DNA of 5,485 nucleotides from contig JACMQD010000092.1 in assembly GCA_014377155.1 (NCBI GenBank), positions 1 to 5,485 of the forward strand. Reading direction: 5' to 3'. Position numbers and translations under genes: made by a program. Positions 1 to 5,177 of the stretch are shown here, in pieces. Below the pieces are notes generated by a model, which saw only the letters and a list, made by a program, of their open reading frames with translations, made no database searches and was not told the origin of the DNA. The DNA is from Herminiimonas sp. Its GTDB lineage: Bacteria; Pseudomonadota; Gammaproteobacteria; Burkholderiales; Burkholderiaceae. The stretch's first letter is position 1. Every line of letters starts with the position of its first letter.

Positions 1-2
1 AA

Positions 3-137
3 ATCCGTCAGGGTATCGCTTGTGTCAAGCATCAGAACATGTCGGGTTCCGACATCGGCGATGATCACAAGGAGTACTTCAGTGGCGACGCTGCACTGAA
101 AGCATCGGGCAAACACAATACGATGAATCAGTTCTAA
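3..137 (+). CDS. C-terminal end of an unrecognised protein (5' part outside window)
   Basis: An open frame enters from the left edge and ends at a TAA at 135-137, giving 44 residues that begin IRQGIACVKHQ and end KHNTMNQF. The other two plus-strand frames are closed by stops at about 60 and 110, and the third positions of this frame favour G or C, so it looks like real coding sequence. The tail is polar and rich in Asp, His, Lys and Gly, with one Cys and no membrane segment. A strong intrinsic terminator lies 83 bp downstream, which fits the end of a transcription unit. I do not recognise the family. The final Phe could suggest an outer-membrane beta-barrel, but the alternating hydrophobic pattern expected for a last beta strand is absent, so I do not claim it. 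Confidence 0.6.
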   Translation: MRQGIACVKHQNMSGSDIGDDHKEYFSGDAALKASGKHNTMNQF

Positions 138-220
138 CAACTGCTAATATCGTCAATAAATGCCTGGTGATTAAAATGGCCAAGTAACGTCGGCAGGTCA
201 AATCGATCAATACGCAGCCA

Positions 221-259
221 AGGGCTGAGTTCTGTTTTACGCGGAACTCAGCCCTTTTT
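221..259 (+). terminator. Rho-independent terminator
   Basis: A perfect 12-bp inverted repeat (AGGGCTGAGTTC at 221-232 and its complement at 244-255) encloses an 11-nt loop and runs directly into a T tract at 255-259. It lies 83 bp after the stop of the partial gene at the left edge and about 75 bp before the probable start of yaiL transcription, so it most likely ends the upstream transcript and insulates yaiL. In the opposite direction the stem is preceded by only two A residues, so it should work mainly on the plus strand. Confidence 0.92.
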
Positions 260-309
260 CCGTGCGTGTGTGCGGTTGCGGTTCGACGAGCGGACAGTGT
301 CGGTTCAGT

Positions 310-340
310 AAGACAAGCGCCCTGATATTTTTGTTATGCT
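310..340 (+). promoter_or_regulatory. Possible sigma-70 promoter of yaiL
   Basis: TATGCT at 335-340 matches the -10 consensus at four of six positions. The best -35 partner is AAGACA at 310-315, also four of six, but the spacer is 19 bp and so longer than ideal. The position fits: it lies after the terminator at 221-259 and would start transcription near 347, just before the leader hairpin. yaiL needs a promoter in this gap, but the exact boxes are uncertain. Confidence 0.33.
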
Positions 341-352
341 AGCGTTTTTCAC

Positions 353-383
353 TGTCCCGCTGGTCGTCTTGACTAGCGGGACA
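353..383 (+). promoter_or_regulatory. Stable hairpin in the yaiL 5' leader
   Basis: TGTCCCGCTGGTC (353-365) pairs with GACTAGCGGGACA (371-383) as a 13-bp stem. It has one G-U wobble (362 with 374) and a 5-nt loop (GTCTT). No T tract follows, so it is not a standard terminator. It ends 7 nt before the GGAG ribosome binding site (391-394) of yaiL. It may stabilise the mRNA 5' end, bind a protein or affect translation; which of these applies cannot be decided from sequence. Confidence 0.6.
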
Positions 384-402
384 TCTTCACGGAGTAGCGC
401 AT

Positions 403-939
403 ATGGCCTCGTTGCAAGAACAGTTTTTGAAAGCTGGCCTGATCGACAAGAACAAGGCCAAACTGGCCAATCAGGAAAAGAACAAGCAGAAAAAGGTCGA
501 GCGTCGCACCGGCACGCAGAGTGTCGACGAAGCGCGTCTGGCTGCGCTAGAAATGCAACGCAAGAATGCCGAGCGCGCCCGCGAACTCAATGCCCAGCGC
601 GATGCCGCGGCTCACCAGAAAGCGATCGTGGCGCAGATTGCCCAGATGGTGCAGCAAAATCGGCAAAGTAAGGGTGCCGGCAACATTGCCTACAATTTTA
701 CTCACGAGAAGAAGATCGAAAGGCTGTACGTCTCTGCGGCGGTCCAGGCGCATTTGATCGCCGGACGCCTGGTGATTGTCTGCCTGGGCAGCGAGGTCGA
801 ACTGGTGCCGAAGATTATCGCCGACAAGATCGCCGAGCGCGATCCTGCGCTGGTCGTGCGGGTCAACAAGACCAGTGCCGCAATCGATGAGGACGATCCG
901 TATGCGGCGTTCCAGATTCCGGATGATCTGATGTGGTAA
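403..939 (+). CDS. yaiL: DUF2058 family protein, YaiL-like
   Basis: A 178-residue soluble protein that closely follows the plan of E. coli YaiL (DUF2058). It opens with MASLQEQFLKAGL, like the LQEQLLKAGL start of the family. A long, charged, Lys/Glu/Gln/Ala-rich helical or coiled-coil stretch covers about residues 14-88. A compact C-terminal domain follows, with N-IAYNFT near 94-100, KIERLYV near 104-110 and a GRLVIV strand at 121-126. The protein ends in the diagnostic acidic tail EDDPYAAFQIPDDLMW. Family members are annotated as nucleoprotein or polynucleotide-associated proteins, but their biochemical role is not established. The start is supported by GGAG at 391-394, 8 nt before ATG; length and both termini match the family, so the gene looks intact. 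It stands alone: a terminator lies upstream and the next gene converges from the other strand. Family assignment is secure, function is not. Confidence 0.93.
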   Translation: MASLQEQFLKAGLIDKNKAKLANQEKNKQKKVERRTGTQSVDEARLAALEMQRKNAERARELNAQRDAAAHQKAIVAQIAQMVQQNRQSKGAGNIAYNFTHEKKIERLYVSAAVQAHLIAGRLVIVCLGSEVELVPKIIADKIAERDPALVVRVNKTSAAIDEDDPYAAFQIPDDLMW

Positions 940-947
940 GTTGCGCT

Positions 948-984
948 AACTGTCCGCCAGGGTAGTGCGCCCTGCCCGTCAGTT
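948..984. terminator. Inverted repeat between convergent genes, possible weak terminator
   Basis: Two nested, exactly paired blocks sit between yaiL and the binding-protein gene: AACTG (948-952) with CAGTT (980-984), and CAGGG (958-962) with CCCTG (970-974). They are separated by equal 5-nt internal loops that can form two further pairs (954 with 978, 956 with 976). The central loop is 7 nt. The structure overlaps the stop codon of the minus-strand gene at 979-981. There is no T tract on either side, so intrinsic termination is doubtful; it may only mark or protect the 3' ends. Confidence 0.3.
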
Positions 985-2118
985 CATCAGTTTTCCTTGC
1001 GGTCCGATGATGCCGATCTGAACGAATGCCGAGCCTTCGCGCCGGCCATTCGAAAAATCGTAGTTCAGGCCGCCGATATTGGTTGCTTTCATCTGGTCGA
1101 GCGCGTCGATAACATCGTCGCGTGTCGGCTGCCCCTTGGTTTTCTTTAATGCTTCGACCAGCACCCGCGCTGCCAGATAACCTTCCAGATGCAGGTTGTT
1201 GACGCGGACGTCCGGGATTTGCTGCAAGTCCATCGCCGCCCGAAAATCTTTCATCACGGCCAGCGCACTGGAGGTCGGATAAGTCACCTGCGCCAGCATC
1301 AAGCCCCGGCTGCCTTCCGCACCGAGCAAATCGACAATCGCGGCATGGGACGTTTCAGAAAATGCCATGACCGGCATGGCTGGTTGCAAGGCTTTGATCT
1401 GGCGATAGGTTTCGGCTACGACCGGGGTGACGCCGAACACCAGCACTTGCTGCACAGTCGTGTCGGCGACGATCTTGCGGGCGATATCGGGCGCCCCCTT
1501 GCCGGTGGTCGGCACCGCGTAACTGGCCACCAGCGTCGAGTCGCGCTGCTTGACGGCACGCTCGATCTGCTTGAGCGCTTCACGGCCGGAGCCGTCGTCG
1601 GCGTAGACGGCGACGATGCGTTTTCGGCCGATGGTAGCCGCGACATTAATGATGCGGTCGGCTTCGGCAGCGACGCTGGCGATCAAGAAATAATGGTTGG
1701 CACTCTTCATGCCGCGTACCGTGGCCGAGCCATCGCGCGGCCCGATCAACGCAATATTGGCGCGCTTGAGGACACCCGACTCGATCAGTGCCGTGTTTTG
1801 CAGCGCACCGGCAGTGTTGAGCAGGGCGACCGGTGCATGTGCGGCAAGCAGCTCGCTGGTCTTGGCCACCGTGAGCTTGGGATCGAACTGATCATCCTGG
1901 ATCTCGAAGCGGATCTGGGCGCCATTGACGCCGCCGTTGGCGTTGACCATGTCGAAACAGGCACTCGCGCCTTCCGACAACGGCTTGCCGAGCGTGGCGA
2001 ACGGTCCCGACAACGGCACCACCGAACCGACGACGATTTCTTTGGGCGCGGCATGCGTGCTGGCGCTGACACAACCGGCCAGCAGGGCGATCAGCGTCAA
2101 ATGGTGTTTCAAACCCAT
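979..2118 (-). CDS. ABC transporter substrate-binding protein, branched-chain amino acid/amide type (LivK-like)
   Basis: A 379-residue periplasmic binding protein of the Leu/Ile/Val class (Peripla_BP_6 type) that would capture a small solute and deliver it to an ABC importer. After an export signal (residues 1-23 or so), the mature part starts EIVVGSVVPLSGPFATLG, followed by the family signature N-NGGVNG (59-66) and the acidic strand FEIQDDQFDP (71-80). The full two-lobe length is present. I chose the ATG at 2118 because GAGGAG (2126-2131) lies 7 nt before it; the in-frame ATG at 2145 has no ribosome binding site and would put ten mostly polar residues ahead of the signal. The signal holds LLAGC (12-16), a good lipobox, but a signal peptidase I site near THA/APKE is also possible. 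Ligand is not predictable: leucine-type amino acids, amides, urea or aromatic compounds are all known in the class. It is downstream of a second binding-protein gene on the same strand; no permease or ATPase is adjacent. Confidence 0.88.
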   Translation of the reverse strand: MGLKHHLTLIALLAGCVSASTHAAPKEIVVGSVVPLSGPFATLGKPLSEGASACFDMVNANGGVNGAQIRFEIQDDQFDPKLTVAKTSELLAAHAPVALLNTAGALQNTALIESGVLKRANIALIGPRDGSATVRGMKSANHYFLIASVAAEADRIINVAATIGRKRIVAVYADDGSGREALKQIERAVKQRDSTLVASYAVPTTGKGAPDIARKIVADTTVQQVLVFGVTPVVAETYRQIKALQPAMPVMAFSETSHAAIVDLLGAEGSRGLMLAQVTYPTSSALAVMKDFRAAMDLQQIPDVRVNNLHLEGYLAARVLVEALKKTKGQPTRDDVIDALDQMKATNIGGLNYDFSNGRREGSAFVQIGIIGPQGKLMN

Positions 2119-2125
2119 GGTAGTG

Positions 2126-2131
2126 CTCCTC
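2126..2131 (-). promoter_or_regulatory. Ribosome binding site that fixes the start at 2118
   Basis: Read on the minus strand, GAGGAG lies 7 nt before the ATG at 2118-2116. This is close to the ideal anti-16S match and spacing. The alternative ATG at 2145 is preceded by GC-rich sequence without any purine-rich core, so the shorter 379-residue protein is preferred. Confidence 0.8.
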
Positions 2132-2193
2132 ATCCGAAAGGGCATTGCGGCACGACGCGCGGTTCTCGGCGTGCGGCGCTTGCGAGACTACGC

Positions 2194-2240
2194 GCAGACC
2201 CCGGGTCTGCATAATGCAAACGCATGGTGCAAACCCGGGT
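2194..2240. repeat. Palindrome plus 13-bp tandem repeat between the two binding-protein genes
   Basis: The 129-bp gap between the two minus-strand genes carries dense symmetry. GCAGACC (2194-2200) and GGTCTGC (2204-2210) form a 7-bp stem with a 3-nt loop. It is followed by a tandem repeat, GCATAATGCAAAC (2209-2221) and GCATGGTGCAAAC (2222-2234), identical at 11 of 13 positions. The first copy creates the odd palindrome TGCATAATGCA (2208-2218). The hexamer CCCGGG flanks the repeats at 2200-2205 and 2234-2239. No T tract follows the stems in the minus direction, so this is not a clear terminator. It could be an operator, a processing site or a partial attenuator that sets different levels of the two proteins. 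Confidence 0.6.
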
Positions 2241-2247
2241 GGTAGCG

Positions 2248-3492
2248 TTAAACGGCTGGGCGTTTCATCTGGCAAGACGTTGGCTGGACCGATACGAAGG
2301 TGTCGATCTTCTGATCGGTTTTCCAGCCGTATCCGGTTTGCTCCTGATCGAACTTCACGTCCTTGCGGTTGACCTTCGACCAGGTCGAAATGTAGAGCGG
2401 CTGCTGCAGTTGATGATCGGTTTTGCGCATCTCGACTTCGCCATTGAGCGACTGCACTTTCATGCCTTCGAGCGCGTACGCGACCTTGATCGGTTCGATC
2501 GAATTGGCTTGCTTGATCGACCGCGATAGCATGTTGACGATGGTGTAGGTCGCGGCGACATAGAAATCGTCGTTGTAGGCCTTGCGATACGCTTCGACGA
2601 TATCCTTGCCGGAAAAATTCTCGGTATTCGGATGCCAGTACGAGATCTGTTTCACATGGTCGGCGCCGGCCGCGCCCATGGCCGTCGGCACGCCAGTGGT
2701 GCCGCCGTAGTAGGTGTAGAAATTCGCCTTGACGTCGGAATCGCGCGCGGCCCGGATCAGCAGCGCGAGATCGTTGCCCCAGTTGCCGGTGATGACCGTG
2801 TCGGCACCCGACGCCTTGATCTTGGCCGCGTACGGTGAAAAATCTTTTACCAGCGCAATCGGGTGCAGGTCGTCACCGACGATCTGGATATCCGGTCGCT
2901 TGCGCTTGAGGTATTCCTTGGCCGCGCGCGTGACCTGATGTCCATGTGCATAATTCTGGCCGATGATATAGACCTTCTTGATACGCTGGTCCTTTGCCAT
3001 GAAACCGGTCAGCGCTTCCATCTTCATGTCGGAATTGGCATCGAAGCGGAAGTGCCAAAAGCTGCATTTGCTGTTGGTCAGATCAGGATCGATCGCGGCA
3101 TGGTTCAGAAAAACGATCTCCTTGCCAGGATTGCGTTCGTTGTGCTTGTTGATCGCATCGATCAGCGCCAGGGCGACGCCCGAGCCGTTTCCCTGGACGA
3201 TATAACGATAGCCCTGATCGATCGCCGTCTTCAGCTGGTTGAGCGACTCTTGCGGACTGCCCTTGTTATCGAAACCGACAAATTCAAGGGTGTTATCGCC
3301 GGCCCATTTTTGTTGTTTACCGGTTTCGGCAAACATCTGATAGCTCTTGATCTGGTTTTGTCCAATTGCGGCGAAGGCACCGGACAGGGTATCGATGAAC
3401 GCAATCTTGACAGTTGCGGCAGTGGCGACCGGTGCAGCAGCCGCCAGAACAACGGACGCAGCGAAGGAAAGCGACCTGAATGATCGACGCAT
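2248..3492 (-). CDS. Branched-chain amino acid-type ABC transporter substrate-binding protein
   Basis: A 414-residue periplasmic solute-binding protein of the LivJ/LivK class. The signal peptide (about residues 1-25, MRRSFRSLSF followed by an Ala/Val-rich core) probably ends at a signal peptidase I site after ATA. Features include VKIAFIDTLSGAFAAIGQ (28-45), DNKGSPQESL (75-84), QGNGSGVALALIDAINKHNE (100-119), KCSFWHFRFDAN (142-152), GADTVITGNWG (229-239) and TSCQMKRP near the C terminus. Cys143 and Cys407 could form a disulphide bridge. I recall very similar proteins from Burkholderiales, often beside liv-type permease genes; none is seen here. The usual N-AAGGVNG loop of the class is replaced by GKQQKWAGDN, which I believe is typical of this subgroup. 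AGGAGA (3498-3503) lies 5 nt before ATG. The gene is 129 bp upstream of a second binding-protein gene on the same strand and is probably co-transcribed with it. The ligand is likely an amino acid, but this is inferred only from family. Confidence 0.92.
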   Translation of the reverse strand: MRRSFRSLSFAASVVLAAAAPVATAATVKIAFIDTLSGAFAAIGQNQIKSYQMFAETGKQQKWAGDNTLEFVGFDNKGSPQESLNQLKTAIDQGYRYIVQGNGSGVALALIDAINKHNERNPGKEIVFLNHAAIDPDLTNSKCSFWHFRFDANSDMKMEALTGFMAKDQRIKKVYIIGQNYAHGHQVTRAAKEYLKRKRPDIQIVGDDLHPIALVKDFSPYAAKIKASGADTVITGNWGNDLALLIRAARDSDVKANFYTYYGGTTGVPTAMGAAGADHVKQISYWHPNTENFSGKDIVEAYRKAYNDDFYVAATYTIVNMLSRSIKQANSIEPIKVAYALEGMKVQSLNGEVEMRKTDHQLQQPLYISTWSKVNRKDVKFDQEQTGYGWKTDQKIDTFVSVQPTSCQMKRPAV

Positions 3493-3600
3493 GTTTGTCT
3501 CCTGTGGTTTATAAATTATTTTTCTATGGGAAATATATCACATCGAATCGAACGATCGATCTATTTTTAACCATGCTATTTTTCGTTGTTTTTTGGCGCA
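3493..3600 (-). promoter_or_regulatory. AT-rich leader and probable promoter region of the 414-residue binding-protein gene
   Basis: This stretch is far richer in A and T than its surroundings and lies just upstream of the gene on the minus strand. Read on that strand it carries three A tracts (complements of T runs at 3564-3568, 3579-3583 and 3589-3594), two copies of AAAAATAG, an imperfect inverted repeat built from ATCGAATCG (3542-3550) and CGATCGAT (3553-3560), and a possible -10 box TATATT (3532-3537). No good -35 hexamer sits at 16-18 bp from it, so the promoter may depend on an activator or on upstream A-tract contacts. The boxes are tentative; the regional role is more certain. Confidence 0.45.
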
Positions 3601-3791
3601 TACAGCCTCGGCAATACGGCCATGGATGGCGACACTGTGGGTCAAGCGAACTGTCCTGCATCTTTTTTGCGTCGGCGATCTCTGACGTTACGTATCGCAC
3701 CGTTCACCGCTGCGGGTTGCCTGTGAAACAGCGCTTTGCGCACAGAATAGCCGTGCGATCAGGCGCCGAAACGTTAGTCGCAAAACCGTGA
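3601..3791. other. Noncoding stretch with no recognisable feature
   Basis: About 190 bp between the leader of the binding-protein gene and the glutathione S-transferase remnant. Open frames cross it on both strands, but their translations show no known motif, have no ribosome binding site and are rich in Arg, Cys or Pro in a way typical of chance frames. The part of the transferase gene that should lie upstream of the remnant is not found here in any frame. Only a short GCCAT/ATGGC inverted repeat near 3619-3630 was noticed. Confidence 0.5.
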
Positions 3792-3986
3792 CATAGTTCT
3801 TCGTTTGCAGAGGACTACACGAACGCCGATATTGCCACGTTCGGATGGGTGCGCAACCTGTTCGGATTCTATGAGGCCGGCGAGTGGGTGGGCGTTGCCG
3901 ATTTCCCTTACGTGGCACGCGCCCTCGAGACGTTCGTGGCGCGGCCGGCGGTCGCACGCGGGCTGGAAATTCCGAAGCGGGACTGA
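3792..3986 (+). pseudogene. 3' remnant of a glutathione S-transferase gene
   Basis: From 3813 to the TGA at 3984-3986 the frame encodes 57 residues matching the last part of the C-terminal helical domain of a glutathione S-transferase. DYTNADIATFGWV contains the conserved N-capping box of the fold (Thr-x-x-Asp, then Ile-Ala). It is followed by FPYVARALETFVARPAVARG, the typical end of bacterial family members, and a short IPKRD tail. Homology fades just upstream of 3807 and a TGA at 3789-3791 closes the frame, so the thioredoxin-like N-terminal domain and about three quarters of the usual 200-230 residues are missing. There is no start codon with a ribosome binding site. The tail resembles YghU/YfcG-type enzymes, which is an inference. 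No stop or frameshift lies inside the remaining 57 codons, so the truncation may be fairly recent or came with a deletion or rearrangement joint near 3800. Confidence 0.8.
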
Positions 3987-4093
3987 CGGATTTGACCGGC
4001 GATGCTCGGCTTGTACCGCATAGCCACCGCAGGATTAGATCGCGGGATCTTGATCAGGCTCATCATTTCCGGTATTCGACACAGGCCGCGTTG

Positions 4094-4122
4094 TTGACCT
4101 TGCTGCCTGTCGCCGTTATTAT
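4094..4122 (+). promoter_or_regulatory. Sigma-70 promoter of dgoK
   Basis: TTGACC (4094-4099, five of six to the -35 consensus) and TATTAT (4117-4122, five of six to the -10 consensus) are separated by exactly 17 bp. Transcription would begin near 4129, leaving a leader of about 46 nt before the dgoK start. This is the best promoter in the window. It lies downstream of the glutathione S-transferase remnant, so dgoK does not depend on transcription from further upstream. Confidence 0.72.
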
Positions 4123-4175
4123 TTTCTTGCCATCCGAAGCAGGGACAACTGAATCAATCCGCTGAAGACCATTCC

Positions 4176-5144
4176 ATGCCCGCACCTGACGAACCGATTG
4201 CCGCGCCGCTGATTGCCCTCGATTGGGGCAGCTCGTCACTGCGCGCCTATCTGATGCGTGGCCCGCTCGACGTTGCCGATTCGCGCAGCGCACCGTGGGG
4301 AATACTGCATTTGCCGGATGGTGGTTTCGAAGCCGCGCTGCAGCAGCTGTGCGGCGACTGGCTGACCCAGTATCCGACGACGCCGGTCATTGCCGCCGGC
4401 ATGGTAGGCAGCGCGCAGGGATGGCGCGAGGCGCCATACGCAACCGCACCGGCGGGACTTGGCGATCTGGCCTCGCAGCTCGCCGTCGTAACGGTTGCCG
4501 GTGGACGACGAATTGCCATCGTGCCGGGCGTGCGCACCGGCGGCATACGGCCCAATGTCATGCGTGGCGAGGAAACCCAGATCTTCGGCGTATTGGCGAT
4601 GGCAAATGACCGGGACGCTCCGACCGAGCTACTGGTCTTGCCTGGCACCCATTCCAAATGGGTGGTCGCAGCGGATGGCCGGATCATCGATTTTTTGACC
4701 TTCATGACCGGCGAATTGTTCGCCGTGCTGTGCGAGCATTCAATTCTGGGGCGGCTGATGCCGTCGTCGGCCGTATTCGATCAGGCGGCTTTCGAGCGGG
4801 GTGCGCGCATGGCGCTCGACCCGACTTCGCCGGGACCGTTTTCGGCACTGTTCAGCGTGCGCAGTCTCGGGCTGACCGGCGTGCTGCCGCATAGCAGTCT
4901 TGCGGATTACCTGTCCGGCTTGTTGATTGGCACGGAGATCGCGGAAGGCAAACGCGCCTTCACCAGCAGTGTCGATTTCGCGCGCCAGCAAATTCACCTG
5001 ATCGGCGACGAAAAATTGTGCGAACGTTACCGGCGCGTGCTGCCCCTATTCGGGCTGCATGCACTGCCGGCAGTGACACATGTAGCAACTGCAGCCGGGT
5101 TGTGGCGGGTAGCGCTGGCGGCAGGATTGATTGCGGCGCGATGA
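4176..5144 (+). CDS. dgoK: 2-dehydro-3-deoxygalactonokinase
   Basis: A 322-residue cytoplasmic kinase that phosphorylates 2-dehydro-3-deoxy-D-galactonate with ATP to the 6-phosphate (EC 2.7.1.58), the second step of De Ley-Doudoroff D-galactonate breakdown. Family motifs appear in order: ALDWGSSSLRAYL (14-26, N-terminal phosphate-binding loop), GMVGSAQGWREAPY (75-88), PGVR (117-120), VMRGEETQIFG (128-138), LPGTHSKWV (155-163), TFMTGELFAVLCEHSILG (175-192), DYLSGLLIGTE (244-254) and LIGDEKLCERYRRVL (275-289). Length is slightly above the 292 residues of E. coli DgoK, mainly through a short polar N-terminal extension and internal loops; nothing looks broken. The ATG follows a modest GAAG (4164-4167) at 8 nt. 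A strong promoter lies about 55 bp upstream. The gene downstream converges on it, so it is transcribed alone here. The usual neighbours (KDPGal aldolase, galactonate dehydratase, transporter, GntR or IclR regulator) are not in the window. Confidence 0.94.
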   Translation: MPAPDEPIAAPLIALDWGSSSLRAYLMRGPLDVADSRSAPWGILHLPDGGFEAALQQLCGDWLTQYPTTPVIAAGMVGSAQGWREAPYATAPAGLGDLASQLAVVTVAGGRRIAIVPGVRTGGIRPNVMRGEETQIFGVLAMANDRDAPTELLVLPGTHSKWVVAADGRIIDFLTFMTGELFAVLCEHSILGRLMPSSAVFDQAAFERGARMALDPTSPGPFSALFSVRSLGLTGVLPHSSLADYLSGLLIGTEIAEGKRAFTSSVDFARQQIHLIGDEKLCERYRRVLPLFGLHALPAVTHVATAAGLWRVALAAGLIAAR

Positions 5145-5177
5145 CCTGTCGCAGGATGCGTCTGCTGTGGATTTTCG

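Noticed and set aside
2118..2145. N-terminal extension of the 379-residue binding protein to the ATG at 2145
   Set aside because: No ribosome binding site precedes 2145, whereas GAGGAG is ideally placed before 2118, and the shorter form has a standard signal peptide start.
1189..2214. Long plus-strand open frame of 341 codons opposite the 379-residue binding-protein gene
   Set aside because: It is antisense to a clear family member. Its translation is rich in Arg, Gly, His and Asp without any known motif, as expected from the complement of GC-rich coding sequence.
2207..2234. Sigma-54 promoter suggested by TTGCACC and TTTGCAT on the minus strand
   Set aside because: The -24-like box lacks the GG pair and the distance to the -12-like GC is two bases too long. 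The similarity arises from the 13-bp tandem repeat.
2119..2247. Sigma-70 promoter for the 379-residue binding-protein gene within the spacer
   Set aside because: Candidate boxes (TTGCAC, TATGCA) have spacers far from 17 bp, so no pair could be supported.
2863..3483. Plus-strand open frame of 206 codons opposite the 414-residue binding-protein gene
   Set aside because: It is fully antisense to a well-supported gene, has no ribosome binding site and no recognisable domain.
3480..3791. Plus-strand open frame of 103 codons spanning the AT-rich leader
   Set aside because: It begins inside the start region of the minus-strand gene, has no ribosome binding site and no family features. Its hydrophobic patch comes from the T-rich promoter sequence.
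4037..4050. Small inverted repeat AGATC/GATCT upstream of dgoK as an operator
   Set aside because: Five-base arms are likely by chance, and the site lies more than 40 bp upstream of the promoter with no second copy near it.
3688..4293. Minus-strand open frames across the glutathione S-transferase remnant and the dgoK promoter
   Set aside because: They are Arg- and Pro-rich translations of the complement, with no motif. The plus-strand reading explains the region better.
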